Shown here piece by piece: positions 32,665 through 40,282 of a stretch of 44,815 nucleotides of DNA (positions are counted from its first letter, which is position 1; every line of letters begins with the position of its first letter). A program made the position numbers and the translations under genes. This stretch comes from Clostridia bacterium (lineage in GTDB: Bacteria; Bacillota; Clostridia; Christensenellales; CAG-138). The stretch spans positions 1 through 44,815 of the forward strand of contig QKAN01000231.1 of assembly GCA_003246365.1 (NCBI GenBank), written 5' to 3'. The notes under the pieces were generated by a model. That model was not told the origin of the DNA. It did not search any database and saw only the letters and a list, made by a program, of their open reading frames with translations.

Positions 32665-33642
32665 ATGGTCAGCCGAACAAAATACAAGATTGACGAATCC
32701 TCCATTCTCCATTTGTTCGAAGAGAACGGCATACACGGGATTACGAATGCGTCATCACTTGGAGACGGAGAATTTAACGCGGTCTTTCTCGCCGAATCAC
32801 CGAAGAAAAAGTATGTCCTGAAGATTGCGCCGCCGGAGGAACTCTCCGTCATGTCCTATGAAATCGACATGATGCGCAGCGAGGTGTTCTGGTACGGCAT
32901 TATGCGGGAACAGGCAAACATTCGCGTTCCTGAAGTATATGCTGCCGACTTTTCGAAAAAACACCTGCCGGTTCCTTATTTCATTATGGAATATCTGCCA
33001 GGCGAGCCGCTGAATCAGGCGCATCTGAGCAAGGCGAAACGCAAAGCGGCAAACGCGGCGCTATCCGAGATGACCGCGCGCATGCATGCTGTATCAGGCG
33101 CACGGTTCGGCTATGAGCAATGCGGTTTGTACGACACCTGGTACGATGCAATCCGGTCGATGATATCGCAGACCATCGGCGACTGCACGCGAAAAAAACG
33201 CCGCTCGCCTAGAGGCGAACGGCTGTTGAAGCTGGTCGAGCGGCATAAAGCTGCGCTCGAATCGGCCAAATGCTGTATGGTAAACTTTGATATCTGGCCT
33301 GCCAACATTATCTGCCAGTTGGAAAACGGAGCGTTGCGGCTTGCATGGATCGATCCGGAGCGGAGTTTTTGGGGCGATCCAATGCTCGATTTCGTGTGTT
33401 TTGCGTTTCATAAACCGCTTTCCGCGATTTCGGACGTCATTGCCGTATACAACGCAACGGCGAAGCAAACGATTACTTGCACGCCGGAAGAAACGATTCG
33501 TTTTGCCGTCGGTCAAGGATATCTTTCGTTGATTATGGAAACAGAAAAATATTACCGCTATACGCCGCTCCAGTACGGTTGGTGGAGAAACGTCATCGCC
33601 TGCCGTTTGCTGTATCGGGCAGCGTTTCGCGCGTTGAAATAA
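32665..33642 (+). CDS. Aminoglycoside phosphotransferase-fold kinase
   Basis: A 325-residue protein with the APH/choline-kinase fold. An ATP-site Lys53 (YVLKIAPP), the hinge YFIMEYLPGEPL (about 105-116), the catalytic loop MVNFDIWPANII (Asp209, Asn214) and the metal Asp230 in WIDPERSFWGDPMLDF are all present. The usual His-Gly-Asp of the catalytic loop is Asn-Phe-Asp, but the catalytic Asp is kept. Substrates in this superfamily include antibiotics, sugars, choline and amino acids, and nothing nearby identifies it, so it should not be read as a resistance gene. The start is ATG at 32665, with GGGGGAA upstream. Confidence 0.8.
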   Translation: MVSRTKYKIDESSILHLFEENGIHGITNASSLGDGEFNAVFLAESPKKKYVLKIAPPEELSVMSYEIDMMRSEVFWYGIMREQANIRVPEVYAADFSKKHLPVPYFIMEYLPGEPLNQAHLSKAKRKAANAALSEMTARMHAVSGARFGYEQCGLYDTWYDAIRSMISQTIGDCTRKKRRSPRGERLLKLVERHKAALESAKCCMVNFDIWPANIICQLENGALRLAWIDPERSFWGDPMLDFVCFAFHKPLSAISDVIAVYNATAKQTITCTPEETIRFAVGQGYLSLIMETEKYYRYTPLQYGWWRNVIACRLLYRAAFRALK

Positions 33643-33666
33643 GCAACCAGATATACGCCGTATTTC

Positions 33667-33690
33667 GCCCGCCGACGCGGGCATTTTTTT
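33667..33690 (+). terminator. Intrinsic terminator after the APH-like gene
   Basis: GCCCGC (33667-33672), loop CGAC, GCGGGC (33677-33682), then ATTTTTTT. It overlaps the stop codon of the convergent DUF1576 gene. Confidence 0.85.
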
Positions 33691-35059
33691 ATAGCCGAAT
33701 ATTTTTTGGCAATCGGCGTTTTCTGGACAAAACCTCCATCAGCGGAACCAGAAACGCCGCAACGATACCCGCAGAAAACCCCGTGTTATAGAGGTTCATT
33801 CCCCCGTGCAGCACACCGGAGCAGAGCGCGACCGAGGAATTGAGAAAACCTGCAACCATCCCCCACGCCCAGCCGTAATGACCCGCAATCGGCGCAAGGC
33901 TCGTGCCGAACAACGCGGCAAGCAACACCGCCGGATCGTTGATGTTCCAAACTTTCGTCATACTGCCGAGCACAACGCCGAGCAGGACGGGAATGACGTT
34001 TCTTGCGTGCTTGCCGCAAGCGCCAAATCCGGCAATGGTGAGTATGCCGCCTATGGTCGGCCCGTTTAGCGGCCCGCCGACGAGCAGCACATACGCCATG
34101 CCGATGAATCCGTTGATTCCCATGTTCATCAGCGAAATGCCGATACCGCCGATTGCGACAAAGTCCGTGCAGGATTGTCCAGATTCTGCGAGCACCGCCC
34201 GAAACGCGGGGATGCGGTTGCGGCTGTAGAACAAACCGAGCGCGATAAAAAAGAGAAACAGAAGCAGGAGAAACCCGCCGAGAAGCAAATCGTTTCCGCT
34301 GCTCCAAAATAGATTAGATCCCGCCTGATACCCGTAGGATTTAAGCAGAGAAACATACACCGTGCCGAGAATGCCAGCCGTAAACCCGATGTTGTACAGG
34401 CTGAACCCTTTATGCACGTTTTTAAAATGCGCGGCGAGCGGCGCAATGATCAGCCCCACGCTCATGCCTACAAAAATCCCCCAAGTTACGCCCGTACTGC
34501 CGGGAATATGCAGCACAAACGCAAACTCGGTTACAATCGGCGAAAGACACGTGCCAAACAGCGCGGTGTAAACGTGTTCCGAAAACGGTTCTTTTCGCAG
34601 GCAAGAGTAAACCCATGTTCCGAATATGATCGGCCAGACGTTATAGATGTTTTTTCCAAACAGACCAAAACTGCCCATCAGAAACACCGCGGCAACCGTG
34701 ATGCCACGAAATTCCACATGCACCATCGCAATCAGCCCCACCGCAGCAAGCATCAAAAGCCCCGCGTTTAAAAACGCCGTGCCGATGCCGCCAAGCGCGA
34801 TATAGTCCGTAATCAGGATATTGGTAGAGCGGATGATGCGCACAAATCCGGCTAGAAGTTCCGGAATGGTGCTCTGCGAAATGCCAAAGGCGATAAACAA
34901 AAGGGAAACGCAAGTCAGGGTGCCATAAGCGAAAACGTCCGCGTTTCGTCTTGCGTTGGTTCGCGGCGCAGGAAGTATCCGACCGCCGCTGGAAAAAACG
35001 GACGAATAATTTGAAAATAAAATCGGAGCAGCTCGGCGAGTGGGTGTCAGCCTGGTCAT
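33689..35059 (-). CDS. DUF1576 multi-pass membrane protein
   Basis: A 456-residue integral membrane protein with about 12 hydrophobic segments, of a family (DUF1576) with no known role. It is built as two similar halves. LITDYIALGGIGTAFLNAGL in half one matches SCTDFVAIGGIGISLMNMGI in half two. GSFGLFGKNIYNVWPIIFG matches AGFGACGKHARNVIPVLLG. YTALFGTCLSPIV matches LAALFGTSLAPIA, and FSLYNIGFTAGILG matches MNLYNTGFSAGIVA. An internal repeat like this is typical of channels and transporters. The ATG at 35057-35059 follows AAGGAGGGA. A transport or channel role is inferred; the substrate is unknown. Confidence 0.82.
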   Translation of the reverse strand: MTRLTPTRRAAPILFSNYSSVFSSGGRILPAPRTNARRNADVFAYGTLTCVSLLFIAFGISQSTIPELLAGFVRIIRSTNILITDYIALGGIGTAFLNAGLLMLAAVGLIAMVHVEFRGITVAAVFLMGSFGLFGKNIYNVWPIIFGTWVYSCLRKEPFSEHVYTALFGTCLSPIVTEFAFVLHIPGSTGVTWGIFVGMSVGLIIAPLAAHFKNVHKGFSLYNIGFTAGILGTVYVSLLKSYGYQAGSNLFWSSGNDLLLGGFLLLLFLFFIALGLFYSRNRIPAFRAVLAESGQSCTDFVAIGGIGISLMNMGINGFIGMAYVLLVGGPLNGPTIGGILTIAGFGACGKHARNVIPVLLGVVLGSMTKVWNINDPAVLLAALFGTSLAPIAGHYGWAWGMVAGFLNSSVALCSGVLHGGMNLYNTGFSAGIVAAFLVPLMEVLSRKRRLPKNIRL

Positions 35060-35321
35060 GGTATCCCTCCTTCAATATATGCTGGGATATCAGCACGGGT
35101 TGGTTTCGTCCAATTCAGCGGCAGTCTGGCAGATCGTGTCGGTCGGTCCATCGGGTTCTTGTCGTTGAGTTTGACTCGCTCATTCGTCATGGGTTGTTCC
35201 GTTATTCATTTGTCAGGTTCTTGTCTATATCGTAACATGCCGCATATCTCTCTCGCCATCTATTTTTGCAGGGTTTCGGCAGTATTATGATCACGCTTTG
35301 CTTTTGTTTCATCTCGCAAAT
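35060..35321. other. Gene-free stretch upstream of the DUF1576 gene
   Basis: No coding frame is supported. It contains two copies of GGTTCTTGTC, at 35154-35163 and 35216-35225. The same 10-mer also abuts the sulP start codon at 37028-37037. The promoter of the DUF1576 gene must lie here, but I see no clear -35/-10 pair. Confidence 0.45.
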
Positions 35322-35348
35322 AAAAAACGGAGGATTTTACCCCTCCGT
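35322..35348 (-). terminator. Intrinsic terminator after sulP
   Basis: On the minus strand ACGGAGG (35348-35342) pairs with CCTCCGT (35333-35327), followed by TTTTTT. Confidence 0.88.
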
Positions 35349-35380
35349 CATTCAAAGTATTTTATCGAATGATTTACCGC

Positions 35381-37027
35381 TTATGCTTCCGCCGATTCAC
35401 AGGCAAAGTCCTGCGTGAGCGCGCGGTCGATGCTCCAGAATACGTTTTCTTCACCGATCCGCGAGAGAATGCCGCTGCGCTCCATCGTGCGCTTTGTCTC
35501 GCTCGAAAGGCCGCAAATGCCAACACGCACGCCCCGTTTTTGAAGCACGCTGATCACGCTTTCAAACGCCTGCGCACAGGAGACGTCCAAATAGGACACT
35601 CCACGCATGGAGAAAAACACCGCGTCGCAATCCTGTGAAATATCGGCTGGGATCGCCTCTACCGCCTGCGTATTCGCAAAAATCATCGCGCCGGCAATGT
35701 ACACAACGCGCGCGCTGCCATAGCGCCGTACGATTTCCTGTTCATCCGCTGTGAGTCTGCTTGCAGAAACAGGTTCTATGTGAATTTCGATTTTTGAAAG
35801 TCTGCGCACAAGCAGCAGCAGCGCAAGCAGCACGCCAATGGCAATTGCCGTTGTCAGATCGAACACGACCGTAGCCGCCATTGTGACAAGATATTTTAAA
35901 ATTGCGCCCTTAAACTTGCGGGAAAACATGTAGCGAATCGCGGTCCATTCGTTCATGCGAAACGCGGTTACCATCAACACGCCCGCCAGCGCGGAGAGCG
36001 GAATTGCGGACATCACAGGCGCCAACAGAAACATGGAAACGACCAAAATCAGCGCGTGGATGATGCCGGTCAGTCTGGTTACCGCGCCGCTCTTGACCGC
36101 AACGCTCGTGCGCGCAATCGCCGCCGTTGCGGGAATACCGCCGAAAAACGGCAGAATCAGGTTGCCGACGCCTTGCGCGATGAGTTCCTGATCGCTGTTA
36201 AACGGCTTTCCCGTCATGCGGGATGCGCTCGACCCGCAAAGAAGACTTTCGATCATTCCAAGCATGGCAATGCTGAACGCAGGAGAGAGCAATCGATACA
36301 TCGTTTCAATCTTGATCTGCGAAAAGCTCAACCGATCCGCCGGAAGCAACGTCTTTGGAATTTCGCCAACGAGCCCGACCGGAAACTGCAATAGTCCAAC
36401 CAGTGCGGTTGCAATCACGATGGCAATCAGCGAGCCCGGCACAACCGCGTTCCACTTTTTTGGATAAGCAATCATAAAGAGAACAACAAACAAACCGATA
36501 CTAAGCGCATACAGATTCGGGTGAAACCCTATCGTAACATAGCTTGCAATGCGTTCAATCACGCTTTCGCCAACCGAGCTGACGCCGAAGAGATTATCCA
36601 GCTGCCCCGCCGCAATCAGAATGGAAATGCCGGAGGTGAACCCGGTGATCACAGGCGCGGGAATATAGGAAGTCAGTTTGCCTAATCGCAAAACTCCGGC
36701 GAGCAATAAAAAAGCGCCTGCCATCAACGTTGCAAGAAACACACCCTGCATCTCGTATTTTGCCGCGATTGAAATCAATATGGCCGCCATCGCGCCGGTC
36801 GGTCCCGAAATTTGATAAAACGCGCCGGAAAGCGAACCGATCACGATGCCTGCGATGATTGCGGTAATCAATCCCGCCGCGGCATCCGCGCCGCTGCTGA
36901 CGCCGAACGCAAGCGCGAGGGGCAGCGCAACTGCCGCCACGGTGACGCCCGCCATCAGATCGCGGGAAAAAGATTTCACGCTGTAACCGGAAAACTCAGC
37001 CTTCAGCTGACGAAAAAACGAAGTCAT
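35381..37027 (-). CDS. SulP-family anion transporter with STAS domain
   Basis: A 548-residue SLC26/SulP transporter. The N-terminal membrane core of about 10-14 helices includes the family patches VSSGADAAAGLITAIIAGI, ISGPTGAMAAI, GFTSGISILIAAGQL and QGVGNLILPFFGGIPATAAIARTSV. The C-terminal STAS domain spans about 435-540 (RVVYIAGAMIFANTQAVE, CDAVFFSMRGVSYLDVSCAQAF). Members move sulfate, bicarbonate, dicarboxylates or other anions, and the sequence alone does not choose among them. No sulfate-assimilation genes are close by. The ATG at 37025-37027 has AGGAG unusually far upstream (about 17 bases), with GACAAGAACC in between. Confidence 0.9.
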   Translation of the reverse strand: MTSFFRQLKAEFSGYSVKSFSRDLMAGVTVAAVALPLALAFGVSSGADAAAGLITAIIAGIVIGSLSGAFYQISGPTGAMAAILISIAAKYEMQGVFLATLMAGAFLLLAGVLRLGKLTSYIPAPVITGFTSGISILIAAGQLDNLFGVSSVGESVIERIASYVTIGFHPNLYALSIGLFVVLFMIAYPKKWNAVVPGSLIAIVIATALVGLLQFPVGLVGEIPKTLLPADRLSFSQIKIETMYRLLSPAFSIAMLGMIESLLCGSSASRMTGKPFNSDQELIAQGVGNLILPFFGGIPATAAIARTSVAVKSGAVTRLTGIIHALILVVSMFLLAPVMSAIPLSALAGVLMVTAFRMNEWTAIRYMFSRKFKGAILKYLVTMAATVVFDLTTAIAIGVLLALLLLVRRLSKIEIHIEPVSASRLTADEQEIVRRYGSARVVYIAGAMIFANTQAVEAIPADISQDCDAVFFSMRGVSYLDVSCAQAFESVISVLQKRGVRVGICGLSSETKRTMERSGILSRIGEENVFWSIDRALTQDFACESAEA

Positions 37028-37069
37028 GGTTCTTGTCTTACACTCCTAAAAAGGCAGATGCCGCCCGCT

Positions 37070-37098
37070 AGTATACGCCAACTGCACGGCAAATACAA
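37070..37098 (-). promoter_or_regulatory. Promoter of sulP
   Basis: On the minus strand TTGTAT (37098-37093), 17 bases, TATACT (37075-37070). It starts immediately after the terminator of the upstream rsgI gene. Confidence 0.65.
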
Positions 37099-37100
37099 GA

Positions 37101-37138
37101 AAAGACTTCCCGAAAAGTGATTTGCCTTTCGGAAAGTC
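37101..37138 (-). terminator. Intrinsic terminator after rsgI
   Basis: GACTTCCCGAAA (37104-37115) and TTTCGGAAAGTC (37127-37138) pair with one mismatch; on the minus strand the stem is followed by TTTTCTTGTATTT. Confidence 0.7.
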
Positions 37139-37168
37139 TCAAATGCAAAATCGTATTAGATACGAATG

Positions 37169-38098
37169 TTACGGCATGTTGCTGCCTTCCGGCATCATGC
37201 TGCCTTGTCCGTGCGTACCGTCGTCCAGCCCTTCCGGCATTTCGCCGTTTGAACCGCTCTCCGGCATGTTGCCGCTGTTTCCGCTTCCACCCATGCCGCC
37301 GGCGCCGGTTCCCGGTGTATTCTGCAATCCGGGGGTATCTTTCTCTTCAGCATTGTTGGTTGAATCCGGTTTCCCTTTGGTCTCGGCGATAATTTCCCGT
37401 ACCGGTTTTTCAACCCAGTCCTCGGGATCAAATTCTTCTTCTTCGCCGATTGACTCGCCCAACTTTTCGATGAGATACAATTTCCCTGCACTGGTGCCCA
37501 TTTCGTGCGCGCTCTCAACGTCTTCCTTTTCCACGGATACGGAATAAACCGTCAGATCACTTTGTTGTCCGACGCGCTCTTGTAACCGCTCGGCAATCTG
37601 TTCCGCGTGCTGTATGGTATATGAAGATGCGGAAAGCATAACATCGTTTTCCGTGGTTTCCATCAGATAACCGCTCGCGCGCAGTTCCAAAATGGTCTCA
37701 ACCACCGCATCGTCTACAGAATGATAGAGTAACGCCTGTTCATCCATATTCAGAAGGATTTGGCCGCCGTCGTCGTTAACGGCGTCGATTTCCAATACCC
37801 GGTCAAAATAGTTGATCGTATATTCGATGGAAGGGTTCACATCCAAACTCACGACGCCTGCAGGCGTAACATATCCCGTAAATCCGCCGAAAAACAGCAA
37901 TGCTAATCCAGCCGCCATCGAAACCAACGCGGAAACCCGCGCTCTGTGGTGTGCGGCGCGCGAATCGCTGCTCAGCAGAATGCTCTGTCCAATTTCATAT
38001 CCCTCGTTGCGCACGCGGATATATTCTCCGCCCGCCGTTAAAGCAGCGGCGGATGATCCGCGAATATCCACAACGATCGCGCTGCGCTGCTGGCTCAT
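37169..38098 (-). CDS. rsgI: Anti-sigma factor RsgI-like
   Basis: A 309-residue single-pass membrane protein. The cytoplasmic N-terminal domain (about 1-55) has the RsgI anti-sigma pattern (SAIVVDIRGSSAAALTAGGEYIRVRN). The membrane helix is at about 57-78. The outer part begins YVTPAGVVSLDVNPSIEYTIN, a signature of RsgI proteins, and continues with an acidic helical stretch. Instead of a carbohydrate-binding or enzymatic sensor, it ends in about 60 Gly/Met/Pro/Ser/Asn-rich residues (GGMGGSGNSGNMPESGSN). It should hold SigI inactive until an outside signal releases it. Its ATG overlaps the sigI stop by four bases (ATGA), with GGGGGAA upstream. Confidence 0.9.
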   Translation of the reverse strand: MSQQRSAIVVDIRGSSAAALTAGGEYIRVRNEGYEIGQSILLSSDSRAAHHRARVSALVSMAAGLALLFFGGFTGYVTPAGVVSLDVNPSIEYTINYFDRVLEIDAVNDDGGQILLNMDEQALLYHSVDDAVVETILELRASGYLMETTENDVMLSASSYTIQHAEQIAERLQERVGQQSDLTVYSVSVEKEDVESAHEMGTSAGKLYLIEKLGESIGEEEEFDPEDWVEKPVREIIAETKGKPDSTNNAEEKDTPGLQNTPGTGAGGMGGSGNSGNMPESGSNGEMPEGLDDGTHGQGSMMPEGSNMP

Positions 38099-38847
38099 AT
38101 TTGATTCCCCCGCCCGTTACTAATGTAGTCTTTTAACATGGGATAATCCCCTGTTCGGATGATAACCATAGCGATAATGTACTTTCTGTAGCGCTCAATC
38201 ACTTTTTTCGGTATCGCATACCGTTCGATCAGCCGCTTCACCGGCAACTGCTTTGTGCGCATCAGCTGGCGAAGGTAATCTTCCCGCGAAAGAACCGCCT
38301 CGGTCGCGCGCAAACATGCGGCCTTGGTGCTGTCCCTGTTCGGCGAACATTCCGTCAAATCGAAAAAGCGAAAACCAAACTGCTTTAACTCGGCGTTTGC
38401 CGAGAGAATCTCGTCCCGCAGCGTCGTGTCCGAAATGCGCATGCTTTCCTGGGTCACTACGGCGAGCACAGGATTTGCGCCTTCTTCGTCCGAATCTCCC
38501 GCAAACATACCCGGTGAAACGGGGAGTTCGTTTTCGAATTTTGATTCCGCGCGGTAGGCGTCAATCAGGCTTCTTCGAATCACCGTTTCCGCATACGGCA
38601 GGAATCTCCCCTTCTCCTCGCAATAGGTCTCTATCGCGTGCGAAAAAGCGCACAAAGCAATCGACCATTCATCGTCGCTCTTCGTCACAAAACGGTGCTT
38701 TGCGCGGGAAACGATTCTGAGTATGTTCTTCTCGTTCTGGAGAATGAATTCTTCACGTGCTCGTTCGTCCTTTGCCGCGCGCAGGACAAGCGACGAGTCG
38801 TCAAAGTTCATGCCGTTTGAAAGGTCCGTTTCTATATATTCGTACAT
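38095..38847 (-). CDS. sigI: RNA polymerase sigma factor SigI-like
   Basis: About 250 residues from the start chosen. The region-2-like part reads AREEFILQNEKNILRIVSRA, then WSIALCAFSHAIETYCEEKG and VIRRSLIDAYR. The C-terminal domain LPVKRLIERYAIPKKVIERYRKYIIA is the SigI DNA-binding part (-35 recognition). Pairing with rsgI by an ATGA overlap confirms the system. The start is uncertain: the frame is open up to a TTG at 38934 that overlaps the upstream gene, and none of TTG 38934, GTG 38904, ATG 38847 or ATG 38811 has a convincing ribosome site. Translation may therefore be weak or coupled. It directs transcription from ACCCCC-type promoters, usually envelope or polysaccharide genes. Confidence 0.88.
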   Translation of the reverse strand: MYEYIETDLSNGMNFDDSSLVLRAAKDERAREEFILQNEKNILRIVSRAKHRFVTKSDDEWSIALCAFSHAIETYCEEKGRFLPYAETVIRRSLIDAYRAESKFENELPVSPGMFAGDSDEEGANPVLAVVTQESMRISDTTLRDEILSANAELKQFGFRFFDLTECSPNRDSTKAACLRATEAVLSREDYLRQLMRTKQLPVKRLIERYAIPKKVIERYRKYIIAMVIIRTGDYPMLKDYISNGRGNQI

Positions 38848-38914
38848 CCGTTGAACAGATGCGGCCGCAGGGAGGCATTCCTCCCCGCAGCCTAATCCTA
38901 TCACGTTGCCGCGA

Positions 38915-40090
38915 TTATTTGAAGAGTGTTCCAAGCCATTGGAGGAACGAACTGACGATGCTGCTCGTCACGGCGGACGTGCCGTCTCCATCGTTGGAAA
39001 CTACGCGCAGCTGATATTCGTTGCCAGCCTGCTGCTGTGTTTGAATCTCGGTGTCAACGCCCGCGTTCTCAAGGGCTGTTTTCAGCGCTTCGGCGGCAGC
39101 TTCCGTTGCATCGCTCAGTGCGGCCAGTTCGTCTTCGGTCAGGTTTGCGGTGTCAGCTCCCTGTTGCGCTGCGAGCGCTTCTTCATACGCGGCCAGCAGT
39201 TCCTGCAGCGTAACTTTGTTTTCGTTTGTATCGCTCAATCCCGCAATCTGCGCGGCGATCGCTGTCGTGTTCATAACGGTATTGCCGTTTGCATATCCGT
39301 TCACAAACTGTCCGCGGCCAACGCCGCCGGTTACACCCGCGTCTTTGGTTGCCGCAAGCAGCGCATCTTCCGCATCGTCCAACGCGTCTTGCAATGCTTC
39401 AAGCTCATCATCTGTCAAAGAAGAGGTGTCCGCATCGTTTACCGCGGCAAGCGCTTCTTCATAGGCAGCCAGCAGAGCGGTCAGCGTCGCTTTGTTTTCG
39501 TCCGAATCATCCAGCGCTGCAATCGCCGCGGCGATTTCATCCGTATCCAGCGCCGGCTGGTTGTTCATGCGTCCGGTTCCGTCGTTTGCTTCTTCCGGTA
39601 CGCCGTAAATCGTGTCGGTCGAAACTCCCGCGTCTTCCAGCGCTGCGTCCAACGCCGCCTTTGCGGCCGTTACCGCGCTGGTCAGGTCGGTCAGATCGGT
39701 CTCATTCGCTTCAATCGCAGTTTGCTTTGCTTCCAGCGCCGCTACGTATGCATCGAGAAGCGCAGTGAGGCTTTCCTGCACGTCGGTGTCCGTCAACGCT
39801 GCGATTGCCGCTTCAATCTTGTCTACGTTCACACCGGTCATTTCCACATTGCGGCCTTCGTTGCCGTTTTCCGATTTCATATCGGGCGAAGGCGTTGTGC
39901 CGCTCTGCGGATCGTTCCCCTTCGGTTGCTGGCTCTGCTGTGCGCCCGGTTGTCCGCCGGTTTTGCCGCTGTCTGCGAGGGCTACGTTGCTTAAGGCAAG
40001 TGTCAAAACGATTGCAATCACCGCAGCAAAGTATCTTTTCGTCCGCGTACGGGTTCCCGTCGCGCGCTTTGAATTGCGATTTTCCTTCAT
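38915..40090 (-). CDS. Exported protein with three long helical repeats
   Basis: A 391-residue secreted protein. A basic N-terminus and signal peptide (about 20-40) are followed by a Gln/Pro/Ser/Gly-rich linker. Three repeats of about 90-105 residues come next. Each has the pattern IAAxIAxLxDxxENKxTLxxLLAAYEEALA, a spacer with LTxDELxAL, and a second helix ending ALExAGV. Repeat starts are near residues 88, 180 and 275. It is very acidic and Ala-rich, so probably extended helical hairpins or coiled coils. No anchor or sortase motif is seen; the end is SSFLQWLGTLFK. AAGGAG lies before the ATG. It is upstream of sigI-rsgI on the same strand, without a terminator between. The function is unknown. 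Confidence 0.85.
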   Translation of the reverse strand: MKENRNSKRATGTRTRTKRYFAAVIAIVLTLALSNVALADSGKTGGQPGAQQSQQPKGNDPQSGTTPSPDMKSENGNEGRNVEMTGVNVDKIEAAIAALTDTDVQESLTALLDAYVAALEAKQTAIEANETDLTDLTSAVTAAKAALDAALEDAGVSTDTIYGVPEEANDGTGRMNNQPALDTDEIAAAIAALDDSDENKATLTALLAAYEEALAAVNDADTSSLTDDELEALQDALDDAEDALLAATKDAGVTGGVGRGQFVNGYANGNTVMNTTAIAAQIAGLSDTNENKVTLQELLAAYEEALAAQQGADTANLTEDELAALSDATEAAAEALKTALENAGVDTEIQTQQQAGNEYQLRVVSNDGDGTSAVTSSIVSSFLQWLGTLFK

Positions 40091-40148
40091 GCTGTGTAAT
40101 CTCCTTATTTTACGATTCCGCCGGAGTTTTCCCCGGACACTACTCTAT

Positions 40149-40177
40149 TACGAATCCCATGGAAAAAAATCGGGGGT
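40149..40177 (-). promoter_or_regulatory. Candidate SigI-type promoter
   Basis: On the minus strand ACCCCC (40177-40172) is followed after 19 bases by CGTA (40152-40149), about 60 bases before the helical-repeat gene. The Bacillus subtilis SigI promoter is described as ACCCCC at -35 and CGAA at -10. The -35 match is exact; the -10 differs by one base and the spacing may be too long. No sigma-A style promoter is obvious in the same gap. Confidence 0.42.
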
Positions 40178-40230
40178 GATTTTGCCAAAATCGGAAATCT
40201 TCATGATCTCTTAACATTTTCTCCGCAATG

Positions 40231-40267
40231 AAAAACGGCGCGAAACCCTATAGGTTCGCGCCGTTTT
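40231..40267. terminator. Bidirectional terminator after the beta-helix lipoprotein gene
   Basis: AAAACGGCGCGAAACC (40232-40247) pairs with GGTTCGCGCCGTTTT (40253-40267) apart from one bulged A, with A- and T-runs at both edges. It separates the lipoprotein gene from the helical-repeat/sigI unit. Confidence 0.88.
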
Positions 40268-40282
40268 GCTGTTTTTTAAACG

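Noticed and set aside
32665-33642. Aminoglycoside resistance gene
   Set aside because: The APH fold is shared by many metabolic kinases, the catalytic loop differs, and there is no resistance or mobile-element context.
38906-39994. Long plus-strand open frame (over 350 codons) opposite the helical-repeat gene
   Set aside because: It mirrors the DNA repeats of the real gene and yields Cys/Arg/Phe-rich sequence with no ribosome site; the minus-strand frame has a signal peptide and ribosome site.
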